From assembly GCA_964488355.1 (NCBI GenBank), contig CAZAUJ010000013.1:1-64000 (forward strand): a stretch of 64,000 nt of DNA, in the 5' to 3' direction. The notes beneath the pieces were generated by a model that had not been told where the DNA came from, did no database searches, and saw only the letters and a list, made by a program, of their open reading frames with translations. This DNA comes from Thermoanaerobaculum sp964488355 (lineage in GTDB: Bacteria; Acidobacteriota; Thermoanaerobaculia; Thermoanaerobaculales; Thermoanaerobaculaceae). The position numbers and the translations under genes are program-made. Positions 50,511 through 58,356 of this stretch are shown here, in pieces. Within the stretch, counting starts at the first letter, position 1; every line of letters starts with the position of its first letter.

Positions 50511-51791
50511 ATGGCGCTCGAGGGAACCCTCAGGGATTTTTCCTTGGCCGACATCTTTCAGCTCATCGGCCTGCAGCGAAAAGCCGGCGTTCTCACCTTG
50601 CGCTCAGCGGAAGATGTGGTCACCATTTCTTTTCTCGACGGCAAGGTGGTAGGGGCCGACTCCCTCAACAAGCGCCTGGAAGACCGCCTGGGCCAGGTGC
50701 TGCTCAAATCCAAAGCCATCCCCCGCGAAGCCCTGGAAAAGGCCCTGGAGTTGCAGCGAGAGACGCTCGAAAGGCTTGGACATATCCTCGTCTCCCACGG
50801 CTTCATCAGTAAGGACGAGCTTGCTGCCGCCTTACAGCAACAGATCCTGCAAATTATTTACCGGACGTTCCGCTGGCAAGACGGGGACTACCACTTTGCC
50901 CAGGAAGCGGCCGTGGACTACGACCATGAGCTGGTGACCCCACTCTCCACCGAGAGCATCCTCATGGAAGGAGCGAGGATGCTGGACGAGTGGCCCATTA
51001 TCGAGAAGAAAATCTCCGATCGCTCGGCCGTCTACGTGCCCACCAAGGCTGCGGAGAACGTGGAAGTTGCTCCGGAAGAAGAGATTGAGGAGCTCATCGA
51101 GTTTCAGTTTGAAGACAGCCCGGCGCCGACGGCCCCCAGCCCAGCTCCCGTAACCCTCCGCGTCACGCCGGCGGAGCACCACGTGCTGGGTTTGTTGAAC
51201 GGCATAAACAGCGTGGAAGACGTGGTGCGGAACTCCATGTATGCGGAGTTCGAGACGTGTAAGGCCCTCTACACCCTTCTCAACCGCGGCCTAATTCGCC
51301 GCACCTCCCGTACCGAGTTGGCCCGCGCGCAGGCCCAGCTGGCAATGGAGGAAGCCCGCAGCGAGATCACAGCTGCTGGCTTCCCGTGGCTCATCTTTCT
51401 CTTGGTCCCGCTTTTGGTGGCGTCTTTTTACCTGGCTTTTCGCAACCCTGCTAACGTACTTTTCGGTCCCAGAGCCTGGCCCAAGCTGCGCTTTATGGAA
51501 AGCGTATCCTTTGCCCGCCTTTGGGGGCTGTCGGAAGCGGTGCGTGCGGCCTCTCAGTTGTCCGGCTCCTTTCCCAACAGCCTCGCCGAGCTCACGCCTT
51601 TTTTACCCAGCCACGCGCTTCACGATCCCTGGGGCCAACCCTATCGCTATTTGCTGCGCGAGCGCTCCCTGGTGCTGGCCGGAGACGGCCCCAACCGCGC
51701 GCCCAACCCTACGCTGGTTATCGTGCACCCCTTGCCTGGGGTGCCCGAGGCCGTTGCGGGGATGAAAGGAGTGGAGTTGGTGGCTCCTTGA
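50511..51791 (+). CDS. DUF4388 (PATAN) domain protein with one membrane helix
   Basis: A 426-residue protein. The N-terminus is a clear PATAN/DUF4388 domain (LEGTLRDFSLADIFQLIGLQ, GVLTLRSAEDVVTISFLDG), followed by GspE N-terminal-like helices (ALELQRETLERLGHILVSHG), an acidic linker, a winged-helix-like part (LNGINSVEDVVRNS), one membrane helix (~285-303) and a C-terminal segment resembling the pseudopilin C-terminus (LPSHALHDPWGQPYRY). PATAN proteins occur in two-component and gliding/pilus regulation. GGGGAG precedes the ATG. The dnaK promoter begins immediately after its stop. Confidence 0.82.
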   Translation: MALEGTLRDFSLADIFQLIGLQRKAGVLTLRSAEDVVTISFLDGKVVGADSLNKRLEDRLGQVLLKSKAIPREALEKALELQRETLERLGHILVSHGFISKDELAAALQQQILQIIYRTFRWQDGDYHFAQEAAVDYDHELVTPLSTESILMEGARMLDEWPIIEKKISDRSAVYVPTKAAENVEVAPEEEIEELIEFQFEDSPAPTAPSPAPVTLRVTPAEHHVLGLLNGINSVEDVVRNSMYAEFETCKALYTLLNRGLIRRTSRTELARAQAQLAMEEARSEITAAGFPWLIFLLVPLLVASFYLAFRNPANVLFGPRAWPKLRFMESVSFARLWGLSEAVRAASQLSGSFPNSLAELTPFLPSHALHDPWGQPYRYLLRERSLVLAGDGPNRAPNPTLVIVHPLPGVPEAVAGMKGVELVAP

Positions 51792-51816
51792 CAAGCTCTC
51801 GCTCAGGTTTTATATT
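51787..51816 (+). promoter_or_regulatory. dnaK operon promoter with HAIR-like HspR operator
   Basis: TTGACA (51788-51793), 17 bases, TATATT (51811-51816) is a near-perfect housekeeping promoter. Overlapping its -35 is CTTGACA-N7-GCTCAGG (51787-51807), which matches the HspR HAIR consensus CTTGAGT-N7-ACTCAAG at 10 of 14 positions by eye. Since hspR is in this operon, autorepression is likely. A further short inverted repeat, GGTCGTATGACC (51822-51833), lies at the expected transcript start. Confidence 0.7.
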
Positions 51817-51851
51817 AGCATCGGTCGTATGACCTGAGGAGGGTTCGATCA

Positions 51852-53756
51852 ATGTCGAAGATCATCGGAATTGACCTGGGAACCACAAACTCCGTGGTGG
51901 CCGTCATGGAAGGCGGCAAGCCCGTGGTCATCCCCAACCAGGAGGGCAGCCGGACCACACCTTCCGTAGTGGCCTTTGCCAAGAACGGTGAGCGGCTGGT
52001 AGGCCAGGTGGCCAAACGCCAAGCCATCACCAACCCGGAGCGCACCATTTACTCCATCAAGCGCTTCATGGGTCGTCGGTACGACGAGGTGCTGGGCGAA
52101 ATCAAGATGGTCCCCTACCGGGTGGTGCGGGGCGACAACGACACCGCTCGGGTAGAGGTGGAAGGCAAGGTGTACTCGCCGCCGGAAATCTCTGCCATGA
52201 TTTTGCAGAAGCTCAAGGCGGCAGCGGAGGATTACCTGGGCGAAAAGGTGGAGAAGGCGGTGATTACCGTTCCCGCCTACTTCAACGACGCCCAGCGCCA
52301 AGCCACAAAAGACGCCGGGCAAATCGCCGGGCTGGAGGTGGTGCGCCTGGTGAACGAGCCTACGGCTGCGGCGCTAGCCTACGGCTTGGACAAGAAGAAG
52401 AACGAGATCATCGCCGTCTATGACTTTGGTGGCGGAACCTTCGACATTTCCATCTTGGAGGTCGGCGACGGCGTGGTGGAGGTAAAGTCCACCAACGGCG
52501 ACACCCATCTGGGCGGTGATGACATCGATCAGCGACTCATCGAGTGGCTGATCGAGGAGTTCCGGAAAGATCAAGGCATCGACCTTTCCAAGGACCGAAT
52601 GGCCCTGCAACGGCTGAAGGAAGCGGCGGAAAAGGCAAAGTGCGAACTATCCTCTGTACAGGAAACGGAAATCAACCTACCGTTCATCACGGCGGACGCC
52701 TCCGGCCCTAAGCACCTCAACCTCCGGCTCACCCGCGCCAAGTTCGAGCAACTGGTGGAAGACATCATCCTCCGCACCATCGGGCCCTGCCGGCAAGCGC
52801 TCAAAGATGCAGGTCTGGAGCCCAAGGACGTGGATGAGGTGGTGCTGGTGGGCGGTTCGACGCGCATTCCGCGCGTGCAGCAGCTGGTGGCGGAGTTTTT
52901 CGGCAAGGAACCGCACAAGGGCGTCAACCCCGACGAGGTGGTGGCCGTGGGTGCCGCGGTGCAAGCGGGTGTCCTTCAGGGCGAGGTGCGCGACCTGCTT
53001 CTGCTGGACGTGACCCCCTTGTCCTTGGGCGTGGAAACCCTTGGTGGCGTGGTGGATGTGGTCATCCCGCGCAACACCACCATTCCCACACGCAAATCCA
53101 AGATCTACTCCACCGCCGAGGACAACCAAACCCAAGTGGAAATCCACGTGCTCCAAGGCGAGCGCCCCATGGCCAAGGACAACCGCACCCTCGGCCGCTT
53201 CCACCTCATCGGCATCCCTCCGGCGCCCAGGGGTATCCCGCAAATTGAGGTCACCTTCGATATTGACGCTAACGGCATCCTGCACGTGTCCGCCAAGGAC
53301 CTGGGCACCGGTAAGGAGCAGAAAATCCAAATTACGGCTTCTTCCGGCCTGAGCGAAGAGGAAATCCAACGCATGGTGCGGGAAGCCGAGCAACATGCGG
53401 AGGAAGACCGTCGGCGGCGGGAGGAAGCCGAGCTGCGCAACCGCCTGGACTCCTTGGTGTACTCCACGGAAAAGCTCCTCACCGAGCACCGGGACAAGCT
53501 GCCGGCTGCACCCGTGGCCGACACGGAGGAAGCCCTCAAGGAAGCCAAGCGGGCGCTGGAGGAAGGGCGAAAAGAGGTCATGGAGCGGGCACACGAGCGC
53601 CTCACGCGTGCTTCGCACAAGCTGGCAGAAGAGATTTACCGCGCCACAGGCGCCACCGCGCCCAGCCAGGCGGCCGGCACCAGCACACCCCCGCCCAGCG
53701 AGGGCGAGGTGGTGGACGCGGAGTACGTGGACGTGGACACCAAAGGGCCCAACTAG
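51852..53756 (+). CDS. dnaK: Molecular chaperone DnaK (Hsp70)
   Basis: A 634-residue Hsp70. The ATPase domain begins IGIDLGTTNSVVAVMEGG and has YFNDAQRQATKDAG, NEPTAAALAYG, YDFGGGTFDISIL and VGGSTRIPRVQ. The substrate-binding domain follows LLLDVTPLSLGVETLGG, and the lid ends in an acidic tail (EGEVVDAEYVDVD). Length is standard. GGAGG lies about 7 bases before the ATG. It is the first gene of a heat-shock operon with hsp20, hspR and a sigma factor; the usual grpE and dnaJ partners are absent here. HspR usually needs DnaK as corepressor. Confidence 0.98.
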   Translation: MSKIIGIDLGTTNSVVAVMEGGKPVVIPNQEGSRTTPSVVAFAKNGERLVGQVAKRQAITNPERTIYSIKRFMGRRYDEVLGEIKMVPYRVVRGDNDTARVEVEGKVYSPPEISAMILQKLKAAAEDYLGEKVEKAVITVPAYFNDAQRQATKDAGQIAGLEVVRLVNEPTAAALAYGLDKKKNEIIAVYDFGGGTFDISILEVGDGVVEVKSTNGDTHLGGDDIDQRLIEWLIEEFRKDQGIDLSKDRMALQRLKEAAEKAKCELSSVQETEINLPFITADASGPKHLNLRLTRAKFEQLVEDIILRTIGPCRQALKDAGLEPKDVDEVVLVGGSTRIPRVQQLVAEFFGKEPHKGVNPDEVVAVGAAVQAGVLQGEVRDLLLLDVTPLSLGVETLGGVVDVVIPRNTTIPTRKSKIYSTAEDNQTQVEIHVLQGERPMAKDNRTLGRFHLIGIPPAPRGIPQIEVTFDIDANGILHVSAKDLGTGKEQKIQITASSGLSEEEIQRMVREAEQHAEEDRRRREEAELRNRLDSLVYSTEKLLTEHRDKLPAAPVADTEEALKEAKRALEEGRKEVMERAHERLTRASHKLAEEIYRATGATAPSQAAGTSTPPPSEGEVVDAEYVDVDTKGPN

Positions 53757-53771
53757 GGCAGCGAGTTGGCC

Positions 53772-54206
53772 ATGAGGGAGCTGGGTTGGCAAAACTTTCG
53801 GGAACTGGCGCAGCTTTTTCAGCGCTTGGAAAACCTCCTGGAGCAAGCCTTCCTCGCTCCCTCTTCTGCCCTTTCACCACCACAGCCGTTGGTAGACGTG
53901 TACGAAACCCCTGAGGCGGTGGTGGTGGAAGCGGAACTGCCCGGGACCCGGGCGGATAAGGTCACCGTGCAGCTGGACGGGCAAAGGCTGCTCCTTGCGG
54001 GTTTCCTCGGGGAGCAAAACGAACCAGAGGAAACCCGCTTCTTGCGCATGGAGCGGCCTCGCGGACGCTTCCAGCGCGTACTTCCTCTTCCTGTTCCCGT
54101 GGCACCGCCCTTCGAGGCCCAGCTAGCGAGCGGTGTGCTGGTGGTGCGATTGCCTAAAGCGGTGCCGGCGGCGAGGACCGTACCCGTGACGCGGGAGGGG
54201 GCATGA
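53772..54206 (+). CDS. Small heat-shock protein (Hsp20 / alpha-crystallin)
   Basis: A 144-residue small chaperone. The alpha-crystallin domain starts VDVYETPEAVVVEAELPG, continues VTVQLDGQRLLLAG and RGRFQRVLPLPVPV, and ends with ASGVLVVRLPKA, the family's terminal A-x-x-x-n-G-V-L motif. An ATP-independent holdase role is expected. The frame begins at TTG 53766; I prefer ATG 53772. It starts 15 bp after dnaK and its stop overlaps the hspR start (ATGA). The N-terminal arm (LAQLFQRLENLLEQAF) is amphipathic. Confidence 0.92.
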   Translation: MRELGWQNFRELAQLFQRLENLLEQAFLAPSSALSPPQPLVDVYETPEAVVVEAELPGTRADKVTVQLDGQRLLLAGFLGEQNEPEETRFLRMERPRGRFQRVLPLPVPVAPPFEAQLASGVLVVRLPKAVPAARTVPVTREGA

Positions 54207-54577
54207 GCCAGGCCAAGCGCTACCACATGATTTCCTGGGTAGCTAAGCGCTACAATATCCACCCGCAAACCTTGCGGTTGTACGAGCGGGAAGGACTCAT
54301 CCGCCCTGCACGCAGCGAGGGCAACACGCGCCTGTACGACGAGACCGCGTGCGAGCGCTTAGAGTTCATCCTCACGCTCACGCGGGAAATGGGAGTAAAC
54401 TTGGCGGGCGTTGAGGTTATTCTGCGCATGAAGGACCAAATCGATGCCTTGCAAACGGAGGTGGCACGGCTGGCCGAGGCTTTGGACCGGGAAATGGCCA
54501 AACATAGTAGTGTAGCTCGGGAACACGCCCTCGTACCCCGGCGGGCGCAAGGCATCGTCCGCAGCGAGGATGAATGA
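54203..54577 (+). CDS. hspR: HspR-type MerR-family heat-shock repressor
   Basis: A 124-residue MerR-fold regulator. The DNA-binding domain is YHMISWVAKRYNIHPQTLRLYEREGLIRP with SEGNTRLYDETACERLEFI, very typical of HspR. A coiled-coil of about 35 residues follows (EVILRMKDQIDALQTEVARL). It likely binds the HAIR-like site upstream of dnaK and is released when DnaK is titrated by unfolded proteins. ATGA overlaps link it to hsp20 upstream and to the sigma-factor gene downstream. Confidence 0.92.
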   Translation: MSQAKRYHMISWVAKRYNIHPQTLRLYEREGLIRPARSEGNTRLYDETACERLEFILTLTREMGVNLAGVEVILRMKDQIDALQTEVARLAEALDREMAKHSSVAREHALVPRRAQGIVRSEDE

Positions 54578-55428
54578 CCCGAGATGAGCACCGCTACGAC
54601 CCTGAGGCCGCCCTCCTGCGCCGTTACCTGCAGGAAATAGGCCGCTTTCGACAGCTCACACCGGAAGAAGAGCGGGAGCTGGCCAGGTGTATCCAACAGG
54701 GCGATGCGGAAGCGCTGCGAAAGCTGGTGGAAGCCAACCTGCGCTTCGTCGTGGCGTACGCCAAGCGGTTTCGCCATGCCCGCGTAAACCTTCTTGATCT
54801 CATCAACGAGGGAAATATTGGCCTCATTCAAGCGGCAAAGAAATTTGACCCCAGCAAGAACGTGAAGTTCATTACCTACGCCGTTTGGTGGATCCGCCAG
54901 GCCATTCTCCATGCCCTCTCGGAGCACGGCGTGAGCTTGCGCCTACCCCAAAAACAAGCCAACATCCTGTACCGGTTGGAGCGATCGCGCCAGGCTTTGG
55001 GCCGGGAGCTGGAGCGTAACCCCACGGAGGAGGAGCTGGCGGAGGAAATGGGCATGGCGGTTGAGGATGTGCGCACCCTGCTGGCCACCAATCAGAATTT
55101 TCTCTCCCTCAACGAGCCTGTGGGCGAGGAAGAAGAGGCGGAGTTTGGCGATCTACTGGAGCAGTACGTCATCCCGGACGCCGACGAAGAGGTGCTGCGC
55201 CGTTCCTTCGAGGAAACCCTCAAAGAAGCTCTGGCCGAGCTCTCCGAAAAAGAACGGGAGGTCCTCACCTTGCGCTTCGGACTGGAGGACGACCAGCCTC
55301 GCACCTTGCGCGAAATCGGCGCCCTGTTGGGGCTCTCCCGCGAGCGGGTGCGACAAATCGAAAACCAAGCCTTAGCCAAGCTCCGTCGCTCGAGCAAGTT
55401 GCGCGCCCTGGCTTCGTACCTCAACTGA
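54574..55428 (+). CDS. RNA polymerase sigma-70 family factor (group 2 / RpoD-like)
   Basis: A 284-residue primary-like sigma factor without the large region 1.1. Region 1.2 is PEAALLRRYLQEIGRFRQLTPEEE; region 2 is NLRFVVAYAKRFRHARVNLLDLINEGNIGLIQAAKKFD with FITYAVWWIRQAIL; region 3 includes RLPQKQANILYRLERSR; region 4 ends with the helix-turn-helix REIGALLGLSRERVRQIENQALAKLRR. It should recognise -35/-10 promoters similar to the housekeeping ones. Location at the end of the HspR-controlled operon, overlapping hspR by four bases, suggests a heat-stress sigma factor. It is not clearly RpoH by motif. Confidence 0.9.
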   Translation: MTRDEHRYDPEAALLRRYLQEIGRFRQLTPEEERELARCIQQGDAEALRKLVEANLRFVVAYAKRFRHARVNLLDLINEGNIGLIQAAKKFDPSKNVKFITYAVWWIRQAILHALSEHGVSLRLPQKQANILYRLERSRQALGRELERNPTEEELAEEMGMAVEDVRTLLATNQNFLSLNEPVGEEEEAEFGDLLEQYVIPDADEEVLRRSFEETLKEALAELSEKEREVLTLRFGLEDDQPRTLREIGALLGLSRERVRQIENQALAKLRRSSKLRALASYLN

Positions 55429-55668
55429 TTTGGCTCCTGCTCCTGCCTCGCTGGGCGTTCCGGCGGGCGGCTGCCCCAAGGGCCCGCAAGAGCGCCAGCC
55501 GGCTTGCGGCGCGGCCTTCAGCCGTACAGCGGGCCAACCGAGCCAAGGAACCAGTTTGGCGGAAAAAGCACACCCAGAAGAAAATTCTGTACGCCTCGTC
55601 ATGGCGCCTCCCCTGCCCGCGGCAGCATGAGCCAGTCCCCGCGGGCCGGCGCGACAATGGGCGGCCCC
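55429..55668. other. Intergenic stretch after the heat-shock operon
   Basis: About 240 GC-rich bases with no convincing open frame on either strand and no T-tailed hairpin that I can identify as the operon terminator. Inverted G/C-rich segments such as GCGGGCCGGCGC occur near 55640 but without flanking T runs. Confidence 0.45.
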
Positions 55669-55697
55669 TTGCTTCCGGGCTGACTTTGTTCTATATT
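55669..55697 (+). promoter_or_regulatory. Predicted sigma-70 promoter of the hydroxyacyl-CoA dehydrogenase-ackA pair
   Basis: TTGCTT (55669-55674), 17 bases, TATATT (55692-55697). The predicted transcript start, near 55704, is only two bases before ATG 55706, and no ribosome-binding site lies in front of it, so the transcript may be leaderless. Confidence 0.6.
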
Positions 55698-55705
55698 TCA
55701 CAAGT

Positions 55706-56617
55706 ATGGGGACGATAGAACTGCATCGCGTGGCCGTCATCGGCGGTGGCATCATGGGCCGTTCCATCGCCACCAAAGTGGCCCAGGCTGGCCTTTCCGT
55801 TTTCCTCAAGGAGGTCAGCGCCCAGCGCTCTGAGGAAGTGAAGGGAATGCTGGAGGAAGCCCTGCAGCATCAGGTGGAGCGCTGGACCCTTACGGGGGCA
55901 GAAAAGCGCGCAATTTTGAGCCGTATCGAGTTCACCGCGGAATACCAAGGCATCGAAAGCTGCCAGCTCGCCATCGAAACCATCCACGAGGACTTCAACG
56001 ACAAGAAAAAGCTTCTGGGTGAGCTGGACAGCCTCCTTGCTCCTGATGTTCCCATTGTGGTGAACACCTCTACCCTCTCCATCACCGAGCTGGCTTCGGG
56101 CCTCCAGTACCCAGAAAGGGTGCTGGGCATGCACTTTCTCTATCCGGTGCCCACCACCCGCGTGGTGGAGGTGGTCCGCGGCCAAGTGACCGGCGATGCG
56201 GCGTTCCAGGTGGCCAAGCACTTTGCCCGGGTGCTGGGCAAGGTCCCCATCGAGGTCTTCGAGTCGCCAGGGTTCGTCACCACGCGCGTGGTGCTCGCCT
56301 TGGTCAATGAGGCGATGTACGTAGTCATGGAAGGCGTGGCCTCGGCAGCGGAGGTGGATTTGGCCATGAAGCTGGGCTACGACTTCCGCATGGGGCCATT
56401 AGAGTGGGCAGATCGGGTGGGCTTGCACAAGATCCTCAACTGGCTGCAGCACCTCTTTGCCGAAACGGGCGATCCTAAGTTCCGCCCCTGCCCCTTGCTG
56501 CGCAAGCTGGTGCGCGCAGGGCATACCGGTGCCCGTGCCGGAAAGGGCTTTTTCATTTACGACGCCAACCGCAACCGCACCGATCGGCTACCCGACGACG
56601 TGCCACAACTCACGTAA
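55706..56617 (+). CDS. 3-hydroxyacyl-CoA dehydrogenase family protein
   Basis: A 303-residue NAD-dependent dehydrogenase. The Rossmann loop is VAVIGGGIMGRSIATKV; the catalytic His region is RVLGMHFLYPVPTTRVVEV; the C-terminal domain has GFVTTRVVLALVNEAMYV and DLAMKLGYDFRMGPLEWADRVG. It is more divergent than the Hbd at 10477 (LYP in place of FNP after the His) and may prefer other acyl chains. It lies 9 bp before ackA in the same direction, suggesting a role in acyl-CoA fermentation or degradation coupled to acetate formation. The start appears leaderless. Confidence 0.88.
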   Translation: MGTIELHRVAVIGGGIMGRSIATKVAQAGLSVFLKEVSAQRSEEVKGMLEEALQHQVERWTLTGAEKRAILSRIEFTAEYQGIESCQLAIETIHEDFNDKKKLLGELDSLLAPDVPIVVNTSTLSITELASGLQYPERVLGMHFLYPVPTTRVVEVVRGQVTGDAAFQVAKHFARVLGKVPIEVFESPGFVTTRVVLALVNEAMYVVMEGVASAAEVDLAMKLGYDFRMGPLEWADRVGLHKILNWLQHLFAETGDPKFRPCPLLRKLVRAGHTGARAGKGFFIYDANRNRTDRLPDDVPQLT

Positions 56618-56626
56618 GGAGAGACC

Positions 56627-57892
56627 ATGAAAATCCTAGTGCTCAACTGCGGTTCCTCCTCGGTAAAGTTTCAGGTCATTGAAACCTCTTTGGAGGCCAT
56701 CGAGCACAACAGCGACCAGACCTTGGCGAAAGGCTCGGTGGAAAAGATCGGCTTGCCGGACTCTCGCCTCTTGTTGGAGGTGGCCGGGCGCAAGCCCTAC
56801 CAGGAAATCAGCGAGGTCTTGGAGCATCGCCAGGCAGTGGAAAAGGTGCTCAAGATCCTCGTACACCCCGAGCATGGGGTCCTCAAGGACATCAGCGAAA
56901 TCCAGGCTGTGGGCCACCGGGTGGTGCATGGTGGTGAGAAGTTCGCTTCCTCTGTGCTGGTAACGGACGAGGTGGAAGCCATGATCGAGGATTGTGTGGT
57001 GCTTGCGCCGCTGCACAACCCCCACAACCTCCGAGGGTTGCGTGCGGCCCGAGCGCTCTTACCCCACGTGCCGCACGTGGCGGTTTTCGATACGGCGTTT
57101 CACCAATCGCTGCCGCCGAGAGCGTTCATTTATGGCCTGCCCTACGAGCTGTACACCCGCCACCGCATCCGCCGCTACGGCTTCCACGGCACCTCCCATC
57201 GTTACGTGGCCATCCGCACGGCCGCACTCTTGGGTAAACCTCTGGAGGAGCTCAAGATCGTCACCTGTCACTTGGGCAACGGCTGCTCGATGGCGGCCAT
57301 CGACCGAGGGCGCTCGATAGATACCAGCATGGGCTTCACCCCCCTGGAAGGGCTGCTGATGGGCACCCGCTGTGGCGACCTGGACCCCGCCATTCTTCCC
57401 TGGCTGCAAGCGATGGAGGAGCTTTCCCTTTCCCAGCTGAATGCCATGCTCAACAAGCACTCCGGCCTTTACGGGATCTCAGGAGTTTCTTCGGATATGC
57501 GCGAGGTGCTGGCGGCAGCGCAGGCAGGCAACCGCCGGGCGGCGTTGGCCGTAGAAATTTTCTGCTACCGCATTCGCAAGTACATCGGAGCCTACGCTGC
57601 TGCCTTGGGGGGGCTAGACGCGGTCACCTTTACCGGCGGCATCGGCGAGAACTCCCCGCAAATTCGCGCCCAGTCCCTGGAAGGCTTGCGCTTTCTCGGC
57701 ATCCAGCTAGACGCCAACGCCAACTTTGCCGTCAAGCCGCAAACGCCGAGCCTCATTTCCCAACCCCAAAGCCCCGTAGCGGTGGCGGTTATCCCCACCA
57801 ACGAGGAAAGGGTCATCGCCCGGGACACGGTGCGGGTGCTCGCAGGTGTCATGCCCACCTTTGCCGTTCCCGGCAACGAGGCACCCCGCTAG
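56627..57892 (+). CDS. ackA: Acetate kinase
   Basis: A 421-residue ASKHA-fold kinase interconverting acetyl phosphate and acetate with ATP/ADP. Signatures are LVLNCGSSSVKFQV (N-terminal), VGHRVVHGGE, FDTAFHQSLPP, YGFHGTSHRYV, CHLGNGCSMAAIDRGRSIDTSMGFTPLEG, MGTRCGDLDPAI and the C-terminal TGGIGENSPQIR. Length is slightly above the typical 400. AAGGAGAG lies just before the ATG. No phosphotransacetylase gene is visible in the window. Its stop lies 4 bp from the stop of the convergent NYN gene. Confidence 0.97.
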   Translation: MKILVLNCGSSSVKFQVIETSLEAIEHNSDQTLAKGSVEKIGLPDSRLLLEVAGRKPYQEISEVLEHRQAVEKVLKILVHPEHGVLKDISEIQAVGHRVVHGGEKFASSVLVTDEVEAMIEDCVVLAPLHNPHNLRGLRAARALLPHVPHVAVFDTAFHQSLPPRAFIYGLPYELYTRHRIRRYGFHGTSHRYVAIRTAALLGKPLEELKIVTCHLGNGCSMAAIDRGRSIDTSMGFTPLEGLLMGTRCGDLDPAILPWLQAMEELSLSQLNAMLNKHSGLYGISGVSSDMREVLAAAQAGNRRAALAVEIFCYRIRKYIGAYAAALGGLDAVTFTGGIGENSPQIRAQSLEGLRFLGIQLDANANFAVKPQTPSLISQPQSPVAVAVIPTNEERVIARDTVRVLAGVMPTFAVPGNEAPR

Positions 57893-57896
57893 CAGG

Positions 57897-58352
57897 CTAC
57901 CCGCGGTGGCGCCGCCGGCGGCGGACACGGTGGGGCCCTTCAGGCAAGGGCGTGGTGCACGCCAACAGCTCCTCCAAGGGCTCCGCGGGAACCTTCCCTT
58001 TCTCGTTCGGTTCTCCCACCGCACCACCAACCTTTTGCCAAAAGGCCTCCCTGCTCACCACCTGCGCCCCGAAATAGCGGGCCCTTTCCGCCAGTCGCCG
58101 GTCGGAAGTGACCAGCTTGCACCCCGTGCTTGAAGCATGGATGTAGGCGAGGATGGCCTCATCAGCGTGGGGCGCGTAGCGCACCTCGACTGCCCCCAGC
58201 CGTTCCACTTGAGCCACACCGGGCGGGGGCGCGCCGTCAAAGAAAAGCACGATGCGCAACCGCTCTCGTGCCGCCAAGCGCAGGCTGGCCTGGCGCACCG
58301 GTTCTCGGTCGCGGCCCCCGGCTACGTTGTTCCCGTCCACCACCCAGGGCAT
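57897..58352 (-). CDS. NYN-domain (YacP-like) predicted RNase
   Basis: A 151-residue PIN-like nuclease of the NYN/YacP group. It opens WVVDGNNVAGG with the first catalytic Asp, has IVLFFDGAPPPG with the second acidic residue, YAPHADEAILAYIHA, and LVTSDRRLAERARYFGA with further acidic ligands. The C-terminus is an Arg/His-rich tail (RVRRRRRHRG) that may bind RNA. YacP-like proteins are implicated in mRNA or rRNA processing. It is 4 bp downstream of the PATAN-DnaJ-TPR gene on the same strand and converges on ackA. Confidence 0.85.
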   Translation of the reverse strand: MPWVVDGNNVAGGRDREPVRQASLRLAARERLRIVLFFDGAPPPGVAQVERLGAVEVRYAPHADEAILAYIHASSTGCKLVTSDRRLAERARYFGAQVVSREAFWQKVGGAVGEPNEKGKVPAEPLEELLACTTPLPEGPHRVRRRRRHRG

Positions 58353-58356
58353 GGGT

